From: Rubrivivax sp.
GTDB lineage: Bacteria > Pseudomonadota > Gammaproteobacteria > Burkholderiales > Burkholderiaceae_C
NCBI GenBank assembly: GCA_024641945.1
Contig: JAHECD010000027.1
Coordinates: 1 to 41,878, forward strand
Length of the DNA: 41,878 nt
Reading direction: 5' to 3'
Below the pieces are notes generated by a model that made no database searches, was not told the DNA's origin, and was given only the letters and a program-made list of their open reading frames with translations. Every line of letters starts with the position of its first letter. Positions within the stretch are counted from its first letter, which is position 1. A program made the translations under genes and the position numbers. This document shows positions 1 through 10,014 of this stretch, piece by piece.

Positions 1-375
1 AGGGGCTACGGGCATCGCCGGCTTGGCGGGCGCCGCAGCAGTGGTGGCCGCGGGTGCGGCAGGCGTGGCCGGTGCGGGCTTGGCCGCTGCCGCCGGGGCC
101 GGCGCGGCACCCTTGAATGTGGCGCCGTTGACGGTCAGGCCTTCAGCCGAGAACTTGGCGGCATTGCCTTCACCGACACCCTTGACGCGGTCGACGAAGT
201 CCTGCCAATCCTTGAACGAGCCCTTCTTGCGCTCGTCCAGGATCTTGCCGGCGATGGCGGGGCCGATGCCCTTGATGCCGTCGAGTTCGGCCTGGCTGGC
301 CTTGTTGACATCCACCGCGGCAAAGGCAGTGGCAGCGATCAGGCCCATCACGGCCATCATCAAACGTTTGAGCAT
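1..375 (-). CDS. ComEA-like helix-hairpin-helix protein (C-terminus cut by window edge)
   Basis: The reading frame runs from ATG at 375 to the left edge without a stop, so the C-terminus is missing. The first 19 residues form a signal peptide (MLKRLMMAVMGLIAATAFA), so the protein is probably exported. Residues about 21-80 are a helix-hairpin-helix pair like that of ComEA, with VNKASQAELDGIKGIGPAIA and then a second hairpin around VKGVGEGNAAKF. ComEA-type proteins bind DNA without sequence specificity in the periplasm during uptake for transformation. After residue 85 the chain becomes Ala/Pro-rich low complexity, which is common in short betaproteobacterial relatives. A GGAG sits about 7 bases ahead of the ATG. 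The competence role is inferred from family and was not tested by neighbours. Confidence 0.85.
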   Translation of the reverse strand, partial: MLKRLMMAVMGLIAATAFAAVDVNKASQAELDGIKGIGPAIAGKILDERKKGSFKDWQDFVDRVKGVGEGNAAKFSAEGLTVNGATFKGAAPAPAAAAKPAPATPAAPAATTAAAPAKPAMPVAP

Positions 376-688
376 GTCGACTCCAGGTTTTTCTTGTCGC
401 GCGGGCGGTAAGGGGTCCCGCCAATCCCCGCGGCCCGTGTCACGCCGTGCAGGCTGCAACGCGGCGCACCGGGGCGCCGTTGACCCACGGCACGTGCCGC
501 CGGAAATTGTTTCGGGGAGAGGTGCCTCGTCAGCGGCGGCCGGGGCAGGTGGCCATGTCCGGCCGGACGGCGCACTGGCGCTGGCCGCTGGCGCGCGCAT
601 TGATCGAGACTGCCGCGCTGCGGCCACGCGGCCGTGCGGCGACGGCCCCGGGGCGGTCCACCGTGGCGCGCCGCCCGTTGCGAAGCGC
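376..688. other. Non-coding gap between comEA-like gene and ygiQ
   Basis: About 310 GC-rich bases with no convincing gene on either strand. It must contain the promoter of the ComEA-like gene and the 3' end of the ygiQ transcript. I see no clear intrinsic terminator with a T-run and no RNA gene. The open frames crossing it are extensions of shadow frames of ygiQ. Confidence 0.6.
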
Positions 689-3043
<2,355 letters not shown>

Positions 3044-3067
3044 TGTCCCAGCCCGCGCCAGAAAGCC

Positions 3068-4402
3068 TTACGCGGCACGGGGTTGGCCCACCTGCGGCAG
3101 CCATGCAGTGACCTCGAGGCCCGGCTCGGCATTGCGCAGCCGCAGTTCGCCGCCATGTGCCTCGGCGATGAGCCGGCACAGGTGCAGGCCGAGGCCGACG
3201 CCGCCCGTCGCGCGCTGGCGCGCCGCATCGGCACGGTAGAACGCTTGCGCCAGGTGCGACAGATGCTCCGGCGGCACGCCGGGGCCGAAGTCGCGCACGC
3301 CGAGCGCGACGCGGCCATCGTCCCCCTGGCGCAAGAAGACCTCGGGTGCGCGCGCTGCCGGGACCCCGTGCCGCAGCGCGTTCGAGACCAGGTTGCGCAC
3401 CAGCAGGCGCAGGCGTACCGGATCGGCCTGCACCGGGCCGATGCCGGGTTCGAGCGCCAGCGTCAGGCCGACATCGGGAAAGGCCGACGCCACGGTCTCG
3501 CGCACCTGGGTCGCCACATCGATGGCCTGCGGCTGCAGCGCCGCATGGCCATCGGACAGGCGCTCGCTCTCCAGCAGGTCGATGACGAGGTCGCGCATCT
3601 CGCCCAGGTCGCGCAGCAGTGCGGTCTTCGCGTCACCCTCCTCCACCAGTTCGGCGTTCACGCGGGCACGTGTGAGCGGGCTGCGCAGCTCGTGGCTGAT
3701 CGCCAGCAGCAGCGCACGCTTGGCGTCGAGCAGGCCGTGCAGCCCCTGCGCCATCTGGTTGATGCGCGTGGCGAGGTCGCCGAGTTCGTCCTGCCGGCGC
3801 ACAGCGATCGGGCGCGAGAAGTCGCCCCGGCCATAGGCCTCGGCACCGGCGCCGATCTCGTCGAGCGGACGCAGCAGGCGGCGCACGGTGCCGTAGGCCA
3901 GCGCGGTGAGCGCGAGCAGCACGGCCAGCGTGATCCAGCCGAAGGCACGGGGCCGGTCGCGCGGCAGCGGGCTCGCGAGGCCGAAGGTGATTCGGTGCCC
4001 GTCGGCTGTGCTGCGGTGCAGGCTGAAGCCGGCGCCGCTGTCGTCGGGTTCGGTGTCATCGAGGTGGCTGGTGTGCCGACGCGCCGGATGCGAGTCGAAC
4101 TGGACCGCGGGGCCTTCGATGCGCACGGACACGGGCAGGCGTGCCACGAGCGCAGCGGCCTTGTCGGCGCTCGGCGGCGAGCCGATCTCCGCCGCCAGGC
4201 GGTCGATGTAGTCGGCCACGAGCGGCCTCGCATAACCCTGCCAGCCGCCCTGCACGATGCGCTGCATGCCGTAAAGGAAGACGGCGGTCGTCGCCAGCGC
4301 GAGCAGCAGGAAAAGCGTCACGAGCCGCCAGCGGATCGAGTGCCGCCAGCGCCGGCCGGCGGCCCGCCATTGGCCACGCCGCTGCTTGCGATGCGGCGTC
4401 AC
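3068..4402 (-). CDS. Sensor histidine kinase, CpxA-like
   Basis: 444 residues from a GTG start that overlaps the response regulator stop (GTGA at 4399-4402); no ATG is available near the N-terminus. Order of parts: transmembrane helix at about 27-45, a periplasmic sensor loop of roughly 110 residues, a second transmembrane helix at about 154-174, HAMP, H-box with H237 (SHELRSPL), N-box around N337-N341 (RNLVSNALRHG), G1 (DFGPGVP, about 371) and G2 (GGVGLGLHL, about 400). It should autophosphorylate on H237 and pass phosphate to the regulator encoded just upstream. The Spy/CpxP-like gene ahead of the pair suggests an envelope-stress system like CpxAR; the actual signal is not visible. Confidence 0.93.
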   Translation of the reverse strand: MTPHRKQRRGQWRAAGRRWRHSIRWRLVTLFLLLALATTAVFLYGMQRIVQGGWQGYARPLVADYIDRLAAEIGSPPSADKAAALVARLPVSVRIEGPAVQFDSHPARRHTSHLDDTEPDDSGAGFSLHRSTADGHRITFGLASPLPRDRPRAFGWITLAVLLALTALAYGTVRRLLRPLDEIGAGAEAYGRGDFSRPIAVRRQDELGDLATRINQMAQGLHGLLDAKRALLLAISHELRSPLTRARVNAELVEEGDAKTALLRDLGEMRDLVIDLLESERLSDGHAALQPQAIDVATQVRETVASAFPDVGLTLALEPGIGPVQADPVRLRLLVRNLVSNALRHGVPAARAPEVFLRQGDDGRVALGVRDFGPGVPPEHLSHLAQAFYRADAARQRATGGVGLGLHLCRLIAEAHGGELRLRNAEPGLEVTAWLPQVGQPRAA

Positions 4403-5091
4403 TGCCTCACTCCGACGAAGGTGTAGCCGGCGTTGCGCAGCGTGTGGATGCAGTCCAGCGGCTCGAGCTTGCGGCGCAGCCGGCTGACGAGGATGTCGAC
4501 CGCGCGCGAATGGATGTCCTCGGCCGATCGGCCGCGCAGCTTCTCGAGGATGTCGTCGCGGTTGAAGACCCTGTTCGGCGTGCCGGCGAGCAGCGCCAGC
4601 AATTCGAACTCGGTGCCCGTGAGGTCGACGGCCTCGCCGCCACGCAACACGCTGCGCCGGTCGAGGTCGATCGCCAGGCCTTCGAACTGCAGTCGCCGCG
4701 CCTGCGCGGCGGCGGCCGGCGCGGTGCGCCGCAGGACCGTCTGGATGCGCGCCAGCAATTCGCGCGGTTCGAACGGCTTGGGCAGGTAGTCGTCGGCGCC
4801 GAGCTCGAGGCCGACCACGCGGTCCATCACGTCGCCGCGCGCGGTGAGCATGATGATCGGCACGGTGCTGTCGCGCCGGATCTCGCGGCACACCGCGAAC
4901 CCGTCCATCTCGGGCAGCATCACATCCAGGATCACGGCCTCGAAGCCGCCATGCTTCGCGCCGTCGCGCAGCACCGCCAGCCCGGCGCTCGGCCGGGTGG
5001 CGTGCTGGAGCTCGAAGTCGAAGCGCCGGAAGAACGCCGCCAACGGCGGCCCGAGTTGCTCGTCGTCGTCGATCAGCAGCAGGCGGCGCAT
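4399..5091 (-). CDS. OmpR/CpxR-type response regulator
   Basis: 230 residues. Receiver domain with acidic cluster D8-D10, phospho-acceptor D56 (ILDVMLPEMDG), T83 and K105 (YLPKPFEP). A C-terminal winged-helix DNA-binding domain (about 130-228) ends in SRLRRKLEP...LRNAGYTFV, typical of the OmpR/PhoB class. It should be the partner of the kinase encoded immediately downstream, with which it shares a 4-base start/stop overlap. A likely target is the Spy/CpxP-like gene 40 bases upstream on the same strand, by analogy with Cpx; I did not find a clear direct-repeat operator. Confidence 0.94.
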   Translation of the reverse strand: MRRLLLIDDDEQLGPPLAAFFRRFDFELQHATRPSAGLAVLRDGAKHGGFEAVILDVMLPEMDGFAVCREIRRDSTVPIIMLTARGDVMDRVVGLELGADDYLPKPFEPRELLARIQTVLRRTAPAAAAQARRLQFEGLAIDLDRRSVLRGGEAVDLTGTEFELLALLAGTPNRVFNRDDILEKLRGRSAEDIHSRAVDILVSRLRRKLEPLDCIHTLRNAGYTFVGVRQ

Positions 5092-5131
5092 GCAGCGATT
5101 GTCGGGCGAACGGCGGGCGGGCCGAGCGCCG

Positions 5132-5608
5132 TCAGCCGCGGTGCATCCAGCCGCGGCGCGCAGTCATGAATTCGCGCACCTTGGCCTGCTGTTCGGGCTT
5201 GAGGCTGTCGTAGAAGTCCGCCACGGCGGCGATGACCTCCGGGCTCTTCGCCTGCACCGCAGCGGTCTTGGCGTCGACCATCGCCGTGGCCTTGGCGCGG
5301 TCGAACGTGGGCCCGGCGACGAGCGAACGGACCTCGGCGCGCGGGTCGGTCGTGCTGCCGACGAGCGCGTTGCGCTGCTCGCGCAACTTGTCGGCCAGCA
5401 CGCCGAGCTTGGCCTTCTGCGCCGCGTCCAGGTCGAGCCGACCAGCCACCTTGTCGACCATGCGCGCCTTCATGGCCGCGGCGTCCTCTTCGCTCATCTG
5501 GTGCCAGCCGTGCGCATGCGGGCCGCGGGCCGAACAGGCGGCGAGTCCGCCGAAGAGAACACTTGCGCCGAAGAGGCCGACGAGGGTGCGCTTGAGCCAG
5601 AGTTTCAT
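5132..5608 (-). CDS. Spy/CpxP-like periplasmic stress protein, probable lipoprotein
   Basis: 158 residues from ATG at 5608, preceded by AAGGA at a suitable distance. The open frame extends further upstream but without such a site. The N-terminus is a signal peptide with a lipobox-like LAAC at C25, so it may be lipid-anchored. The mature part is helical and Lys/Arg/Gln-rich, with two LDLDAAQKAKL / LKPEQQAKV stretches resembling the LTxxQ repeats of Spy and CpxP. Those proteins are periplasmic chaperones and, for CpxP, inhibitors of the sensor kinase. Its place directly ahead of the response regulator and kinase supports an accessory role in this system. The lipobox is unusual for Spy/CpxP and worth checking. 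Confidence 0.8.
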   Translation of the reverse strand: MKLWLKRTLVGLFGASVLFGGLAACSARGPHAHGWHQMSEEDAAAMKARMVDKVAGRLDLDAAQKAKLGVLADKLREQRNALVGSTTDPRAEVRSLVAGPTFDRAKATAMVDAKTAAVQAKSPEVIAAVADFYDSLKPEQQAKVREFMTARRGWMHRG

Positions 5609-5726
5609 GATGAAGATCCTTGGGGCATGCCCCGGTGGTTGAACGAGGCCTTCATCGTGCGTGGCGCCGCGCCGCAAGTCCTTTCGGCGCGGTATCGCTG
5701 CGTAACGTTTTTTGTCGACGCGCGCG

Positions 5727-7598
5727 TCAGCCGGCGGCCAGCCCCTCGGGGGTGGGCTCGTTGTCATCCTCGGCCTCGTCGCCGAGGAAACCGCCGCTCT
5801 GGTGCGCCCAGAGGCGGGCGTACAGGCCACCTTGCGCCAACAACTGCGCATGGGTCCCCTGCTCGACGATGCGGCCCTGGTCCATCACGATCAGGCGGTC
5901 CATCGCCGCGATCGTGCTCAGGCGGTGCGCGATGGCCACGACCGTCTTGCCTTCCATCAGCCGGTACAGGCTCTGCTGGATCGCGGCCTCGACTTCGGAA
6001 TCGAGCGCGCTCGTCGCCTCGTCGAGCAGCAGGATCGGGGCGTCCTTGAGCATCACGCGGGCGATCGCCACACGCTGTCGCTGGCCGCCCGACAGCTTGA
6101 CGCCGCGCTCGCCGACATGGGCGTCGTAGCCCGTGCGGCCCTTCGGGTCGACGAGGGTCTGCACGAATTCATGGGCCTCGGCACGCTGCGCGGCACGCTG
6201 CATCTGTGCATCGTCGGCATCGGGTCGGCCGTAGACGATGTTGTCGCGCACGGAGCGGTGCAGCAGCGAGGTGTCCTGCGTGACCATGCCGATCTGTGCG
6301 CGCAGCGAATCCTGCGTCACGCCGGCGATGTCCTGGCCGTCGATGAGGATGCGCCCGCTGCGCAGGTCGTGAAACCGCAGCAACAGGTTCACGACCGTGC
6401 TCTTGCCCGCGCCGGAGCGGCCGACGAGACCGATCTTCTCGCCTGGCCGGATGACGAGGTCGACGCCGTCGATCACGTTGCGCGGGCCGCCGTAGGCGAA
6501 CGTGGCCGCGTCGAAGCGGATCTCGCCGCGCGACACCACCAGCGGCCGCGCACTTGGCGCGTCCAGCACCGTATGCGGGCGCGACAGCGTGACGATGCCG
6601 TCCTGCACGGTGCCGATATGTTCGAACAGCGAAGCCATCTCCCACATCACCCAGTGCGAGATGCCGTTCAGCCGCAACGACATCGCGGTGGCCGCCGCCA
6701 CCGCACCCACGCCGACCTGGCCGCGCGTCCACAGCCACACGGCGAGCCCCGCCGTACTGCCGATCAGGATCACCGACAGGATCTGGTTGACGATCTCGAA
6801 ACCCGTCACGAGCCGCATCTGCACGTAGACGGTGGACAGGAACTCCTGCATCGCCGAGCGTGCATAACCCGCCTCGCGCTTCGAGTGCGAGAACAGCTTG
6901 ACGGTGGCGATGTTGGTGTAGGCGTCGGTGATGCGCCCGGTCATCAGCGAGCGTGCATCGGCCTGCGCCTGCGCCACGCGGCCCAGGCGCGGCACGAAGT
7001 GCCGCATCGAGACGAGATAAAGCCCGAGCCAGAGCGCAAACGGCATGAGCATCCAGACGTCGAAGCTTCCGATGACGGCCGCCATCGTCAGAAAGTAGAT
7101 GACGACATAGACCAGGATATCGGCCAGGATCATCCAGACGTCGCGCACGGCCAGCGCCGATTGCATCACCTTGGTGGCCACGCGGCCGGCGAACTCGTCC
7201 TGATAGAAGCTCATGCTCTGAGCGAGCATCAGTCGGTGGAAGTTCCAGCGCAGCCGCATCGGAAAGTTGCCGGCCAGCGCCTGCTGCTTGTACAGGCTCT
7301 GCAATGCCGCCAATGCGATGCTGGACACGAGCACCCCAGCCAGCAACAGCAGGGTGCGCCCCTCGCGCGCCCAGAGTTCGCTCGGCGCCACCTGCGACAG
7401 CCAGTCGACGATACGGCCCATCATCGCGAACAGCAGCGCCTCGAAGGCGCCGATGATCACCGTGAACAACGTCATCGCAGCGATATACCGGCGCGTGCCT
7501 TCGGAGCAGGCCCAGAGGAACGCAAAGAGCCCCTTGGGCGGCGGCACGGGGGCCGCGTCCGGATAGGGATCGACGAGCTTTTCGAAAACGGCAAACAC
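5727..7598 (-). CDS. ABC exporter, fused permease and ATPase
   Basis: 623 residues, a half-transporter that should dimerise in the inner membrane. Six hydrophobic segments lie within about 38-310 (ABC type-1 transmembrane domain). The nucleotide-binding domain follows with Walker A GRSGAGKST (393-401), Q-loop, signature LSGGQ (502-506), Walker B ILLLDEATS (522-530, catalytic E527) and H-loop H558. It starts at GTG 7598. The family (MsbA/multidrug/lipid exporters) exports lipids, peptides or drugs; substrate cannot be told from sequence. A short acidic tail follows the ATPase. It appears to be transcribed alone: a terminator for the upstream gene lies at 7673-7701. Confidence 0.92.
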   Translation of the reverse strand: MFAVFEKLVDPYPDAAPVPPPKGLFAFLWACSEGTRRYIAAMTLFTVIIGAFEALLFAMMGRIVDWLSQVAPSELWAREGRTLLLLAGVLVSSIALAALQSLYKQQALAGNFPMRLRWNFHRLMLAQSMSFYQDEFAGRVATKVMQSALAVRDVWMILADILVYVVIYFLTMAAVIGSFDVWMLMPFALWLGLYLVSMRHFVPRLGRVAQAQADARSLMTGRITDAYTNIATVKLFSHSKREAGYARSAMQEFLSTVYVQMRLVTGFEIVNQILSVILIGSTAGLAVWLWTRGQVGVGAVAAATAMSLRLNGISHWVMWEMASLFEHIGTVQDGIVTLSRPHTVLDAPSARPLVVSRGEIRFDAATFAYGGPRNVIDGVDLVIRPGEKIGLVGRSGAGKSTVVNLLLRFHDLRSGRILIDGQDIAGVTQDSLRAQIGMVTQDTSLLHRSVRDNIVYGRPDADDAQMQRAAQRAEAHEFVQTLVDPKGRTGYDAHVGERGVKLSGGQRQRVAIARVMLKDAPILLLDEATSALDSEVEAAIQQSLYRLMEGKTVVAIAHRLSTIAAMDRLIVMDQGRIVEQGTHAQLLAQGGLYARLWAHQSGGFLGDEAEDDNEPTPEGLAAG

Positions 7599-7672
7599 GG
7601 TACGCGATCACGCGGGCGGAGGGCGCGCAGTGTAGAAGGAAAGACCGCGGCGGCTGCAACGCGCCGGGTGGA

Positions 7673-7701
7673 ATAAAAACGGCGCGGGGTTGCCGCGCCG
7701 T
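7673..7701 (-). terminator. Intrinsic terminator of the SGNH hydrolase gene
   Basis: Read on the minus strand, a perfect 9-bp stem (ACGGCGCGG / CCGCGCCGT, at 7701-7693 and 7687-7679) with a 5-base loop is followed at once by TTTTAT. It lies about 30 bases after the SGNH hydrolase stop and ahead of the ABC exporter start, so it should end the hydrolase transcript and separate the two genes. Confidence 0.88.
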
Positions 7702-7731
7702 CGATTGCTTCGGCCGCCCGGCCGGCGAATA

Positions 7732-8742
7732 TCAGCCCTTGGCCACCTTGGCACGGCGTCGCGCGAGGCCGATACCGACGAGGCCGAGCGCGAACAACGC
7801 ATAGGTCTCCGGCTCCGGTACGGCGGCCGCATACAGCGCGTTGGACAGAACCTCGTGCCCCATTGCGGTCGGGTGAATGCCGTCCCAGAAGAAGTACCGC
7901 GAGCAGTCGGCACCGGCAACGCCGCCGCACGCATCGCTCGCATTGTCGAGGCCGTAGGCGGCCGGGTTGGCCGCCAGGCCGGAGATGAACGAGAAGGAAT
8001 CGAACAGCGTGACGCCGACCTCGCCGAGCAGGCGGGCCGTCAGTGCAGTGTCCATCGCGAGCGACACGCCGGCGCCAATCGCCGACGCGACCGGGCCCTG
8101 GGCCAGCACGGCGGGTGCCAGACCGATATTGCCGACGTCGACGACCAGGATCTTTTGTGCACCGGCCGCCTGCAACTGGTCGACGATGTCGCCCATGTCC
8201 TTGGCATATGCCTCGGCCGCGGCCGCCACGGTGACGTCCAGAGGCGCGCCGCCCGCGATCGCCGTCAGGGCATCTCGGGCGTCGTTGCCGATCCCGGCGA
8301 CGACGAACATGGCGTCGGAAATCGCGGCCGGGGTGGCGAGCGCAGATCCGAAGAACATGCCGACCTGAGACTTGAGACTGGGCACGCCGACGCTGGTGCC
8401 GACACGCGCGCCGGCGAATGCGAAGTCAGTGCCCCCCGCCAACGACGGCGCGGCCGTCAGCCCGAGCTTTGCGGCAAACGTGGTCGGCCAGGCCGGACCG
8501 TTGCTGATGGTCGCTGGGAAATAGGTGCCGTCGGTCGGGTACGGCGCACTGGGGATGTAGGCGTTGTCGATCACCTGCGGCACGCCACCCGGCACACCGA
8601 GGGCCAGACCGAGATTGCCGGTGTCGGAATAGCTGTCGCCAAAAACGAACAGATTGCCGTACGCCTGCGCCGGCGAGGCGACCAGGGCCGAGACCGCCAG
8701 TGCGACAGCGGTCGCCATCCGATGGAATGCAGTTCTTGTCAT
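7732..8742 (-). CDS. Secreted SGNH/GDSL hydrolase with PEP-CTERM anchor
   Basis: 336 residues from ATG 8742, which has a good AGGAGAG site 6-7 bases upstream; the longer frame to 8793 lacks one. A signal peptide ends near SPAQA (residue 27). Block I FGDSYSDTGN gives nucleophile S37; block V DGIHPTAMGH gives D287 and H290, completing the esterase triad. The C-terminus is a textbook PEP-CTERM signal: VPEP at 308-311, a hydrophobic helix, then RRR. Such proteins are sorted by exosortase/archaeosortase-like enzymes in biofilm- or exopolysaccharide-forming Gram-negatives; no exosortase is in this window. Likely an extracellular lipase/esterase; substrate unknown. Transcribed alone, ending at the terminator at 7673-7701. 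Confidence 0.92.
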   Translation of the reverse strand: MTRTAFHRMATAVALAVSALVASPAQAYGNLFVFGDSYSDTGNLGLALGVPGGVPQVIDNAYIPSAPYPTDGTYFPATISNGPAWPTTFAAKLGLTAAPSLAGGTDFAFAGARVGTSVGVPSLKSQVGMFFGSALATPAAISDAMFVVAGIGNDARDALTAIAGGAPLDVTVAAAAEAYAKDMGDIVDQLQAAGAQKILVVDVGNIGLAPAVLAQGPVASAIGAGVSLAMDTALTARLLGEVGVTLFDSFSFISGLAANPAAYGLDNASDACGGVAGADCSRYFFWDGIHPTAMGHEVLSNALYAAAVPEPETYALFALGLVGIGLARRRAKVAKG

Positions 8743-8915
8743 GTTCTCTCCTGGGCACGATCGGAAAATCGTCACATTGCCGGACCGTAGCACAGCCGCG
8801 CGGCAGGAATATCGCAGCCTGCCCTTTCGCCGTCTGGCCTACCCCCGGAACGTGGGGGATCCTTCGGCCGATTCGGGTAAAGATCGGGACTCTTGGTTAC
8901 AACGCTGCCCGACCC

Positions 8916-9920
8916 ATGAAACTGTCCGTGCTCGACCAGTCCATCTCCCTCGCCGGATCGAGCGAGGATGCTGCGCTACGCGACTCGCTGGAATTGGCCG
9001 AGCATTGCGAACGACTGGGCTACCACCGCTTCTGGGTCAGCGAGCACCACAGTCTGCCGACCATCGTCGGCACCGCGCCCGAAATCCTGCTGGCCGCCAT
9101 CGCCGCACGCACGCGTCGCATCCGCCTGGGCAGCGCCGGCGTCATGTTGCCGCACTATTCCGCGTTCAAGGTGGCCGAGGTCTTCCGCGTGCTCGACGCC
9201 CTGGCGCCCGGACGCATCGATTTGGGCGTGGGCCGCGCGCCCGGCGGCGACAGGCGGACCGCGCAAGCATTGAATCCGCACGCGTCGGGCATGGCAGAGG
9301 ATTTTCCTGAACAGGTCATGGACCTGGGCGCCTGGGTCAGCGGGCAGCCGCACCGTGGGGTGGTGGCGCACCCCCGCCCACCACAAGGCGATCCCAGCAG
9401 GACGCCCGACCTGTGGGTGCTCGGCAGCTCCGACTACGGGGCGCAGCTCGCGGCTCACCTCGGCCTGCCGTATGCCTTCGCCTACTTTTTCATGGATGGC
9501 CAGGGTGTCGAGCAGGCACTGCACCTGTACCGCACGCTGTTCAAGCCGGGCCCACGGCGCGAGCGGCCCGAGGCCACGATTTGCGTGTGGGTGCTGGTGG
9601 CGGGCAGCGACGAGGAAGCGCGCCACCACGCACTGAGCCGCGACCGCTGGCGCCTGGACCGCGCGCGGGGCCTGCTCGGGCCGCTGCGGGCGCCCGACGA
9701 GATCGCGGAACGCGGCTTCTCGGTCGAAGAGGCGTCGACGCTGGAGCCGATGCGGCGCCGCGCTTTTGTCGGCAGCCAAGAAACGGTGGGGGCGCAACTG
9801 CGCGCGTTGGCCGCTGGGCTGCAGCTGGACGAACTCGTCGTCAACACCTGGGCTCACGATCCCGCCGTGCGCCGCCAGTCGTACACGCTGCTCGCCCGCG
9901 AGTTCGGTCTCCTGGCCTGA
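8916..9920 (+). CDS. Luciferase-like (LLM) flavin-dependent monooxygenase
   Basis: 334 residues from ATG 8916. The TIM-barrel start SVLDQSI, the FWVSEHHSLPTIVGTAPEI segment and RIDLGVGRAPGG mark the single-component 'luciferase family oxidoreductase, group 1' branch of the LLM superfamily, which uses reduced FMN or F420-like flavin. The substrate cannot be assigned. It is divergent from the SGNH hydrolase (173-base shared upstream region) and 94 bases ahead of a GMC flavoenzyme on the same strand, so the two oxidoreductases may be co-transcribed. Confidence 0.9.
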   Translation: MKLSVLDQSISLAGSSEDAALRDSLELAEHCERLGYHRFWVSEHHSLPTIVGTAPEILLAAIAARTRRIRLGSAGVMLPHYSAFKVAEVFRVLDALAPGRIDLGVGRAPGGDRRTAQALNPHASGMAEDFPEQVMDLGAWVSGQPHRGVVAHPRPPQGDPSRTPDLWVLGSSDYGAQLAAHLGLPYAFAYFFMDGQGVEQALHLYRTLFKPGPRRERPEATICVWVLVAGSDEEARHHALSRDRWRLDRARGLLGPLRAPDEIAERGFSVEEASTLEPMRRRAFVGSQETVGAQLRALAAGLQLDELVVNTWAHDPAVRRQSYTLLAREFGLLA

Positions 9921-10014
9921 ATTCCACCGCCGGCTTTGGGGTGCGCCCTCCAGACCGGCATGCCTAAGATGCCGATGCAAGGGCGCGAAGTCAGACGCCC
10001 TGTGGAGATGGCAC

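Noticed and set aside
5712..7676. 654-residue plus-strand open frame
   Set aside because: Antisense to the ABC exporter, whose ATPase motifs are intact.
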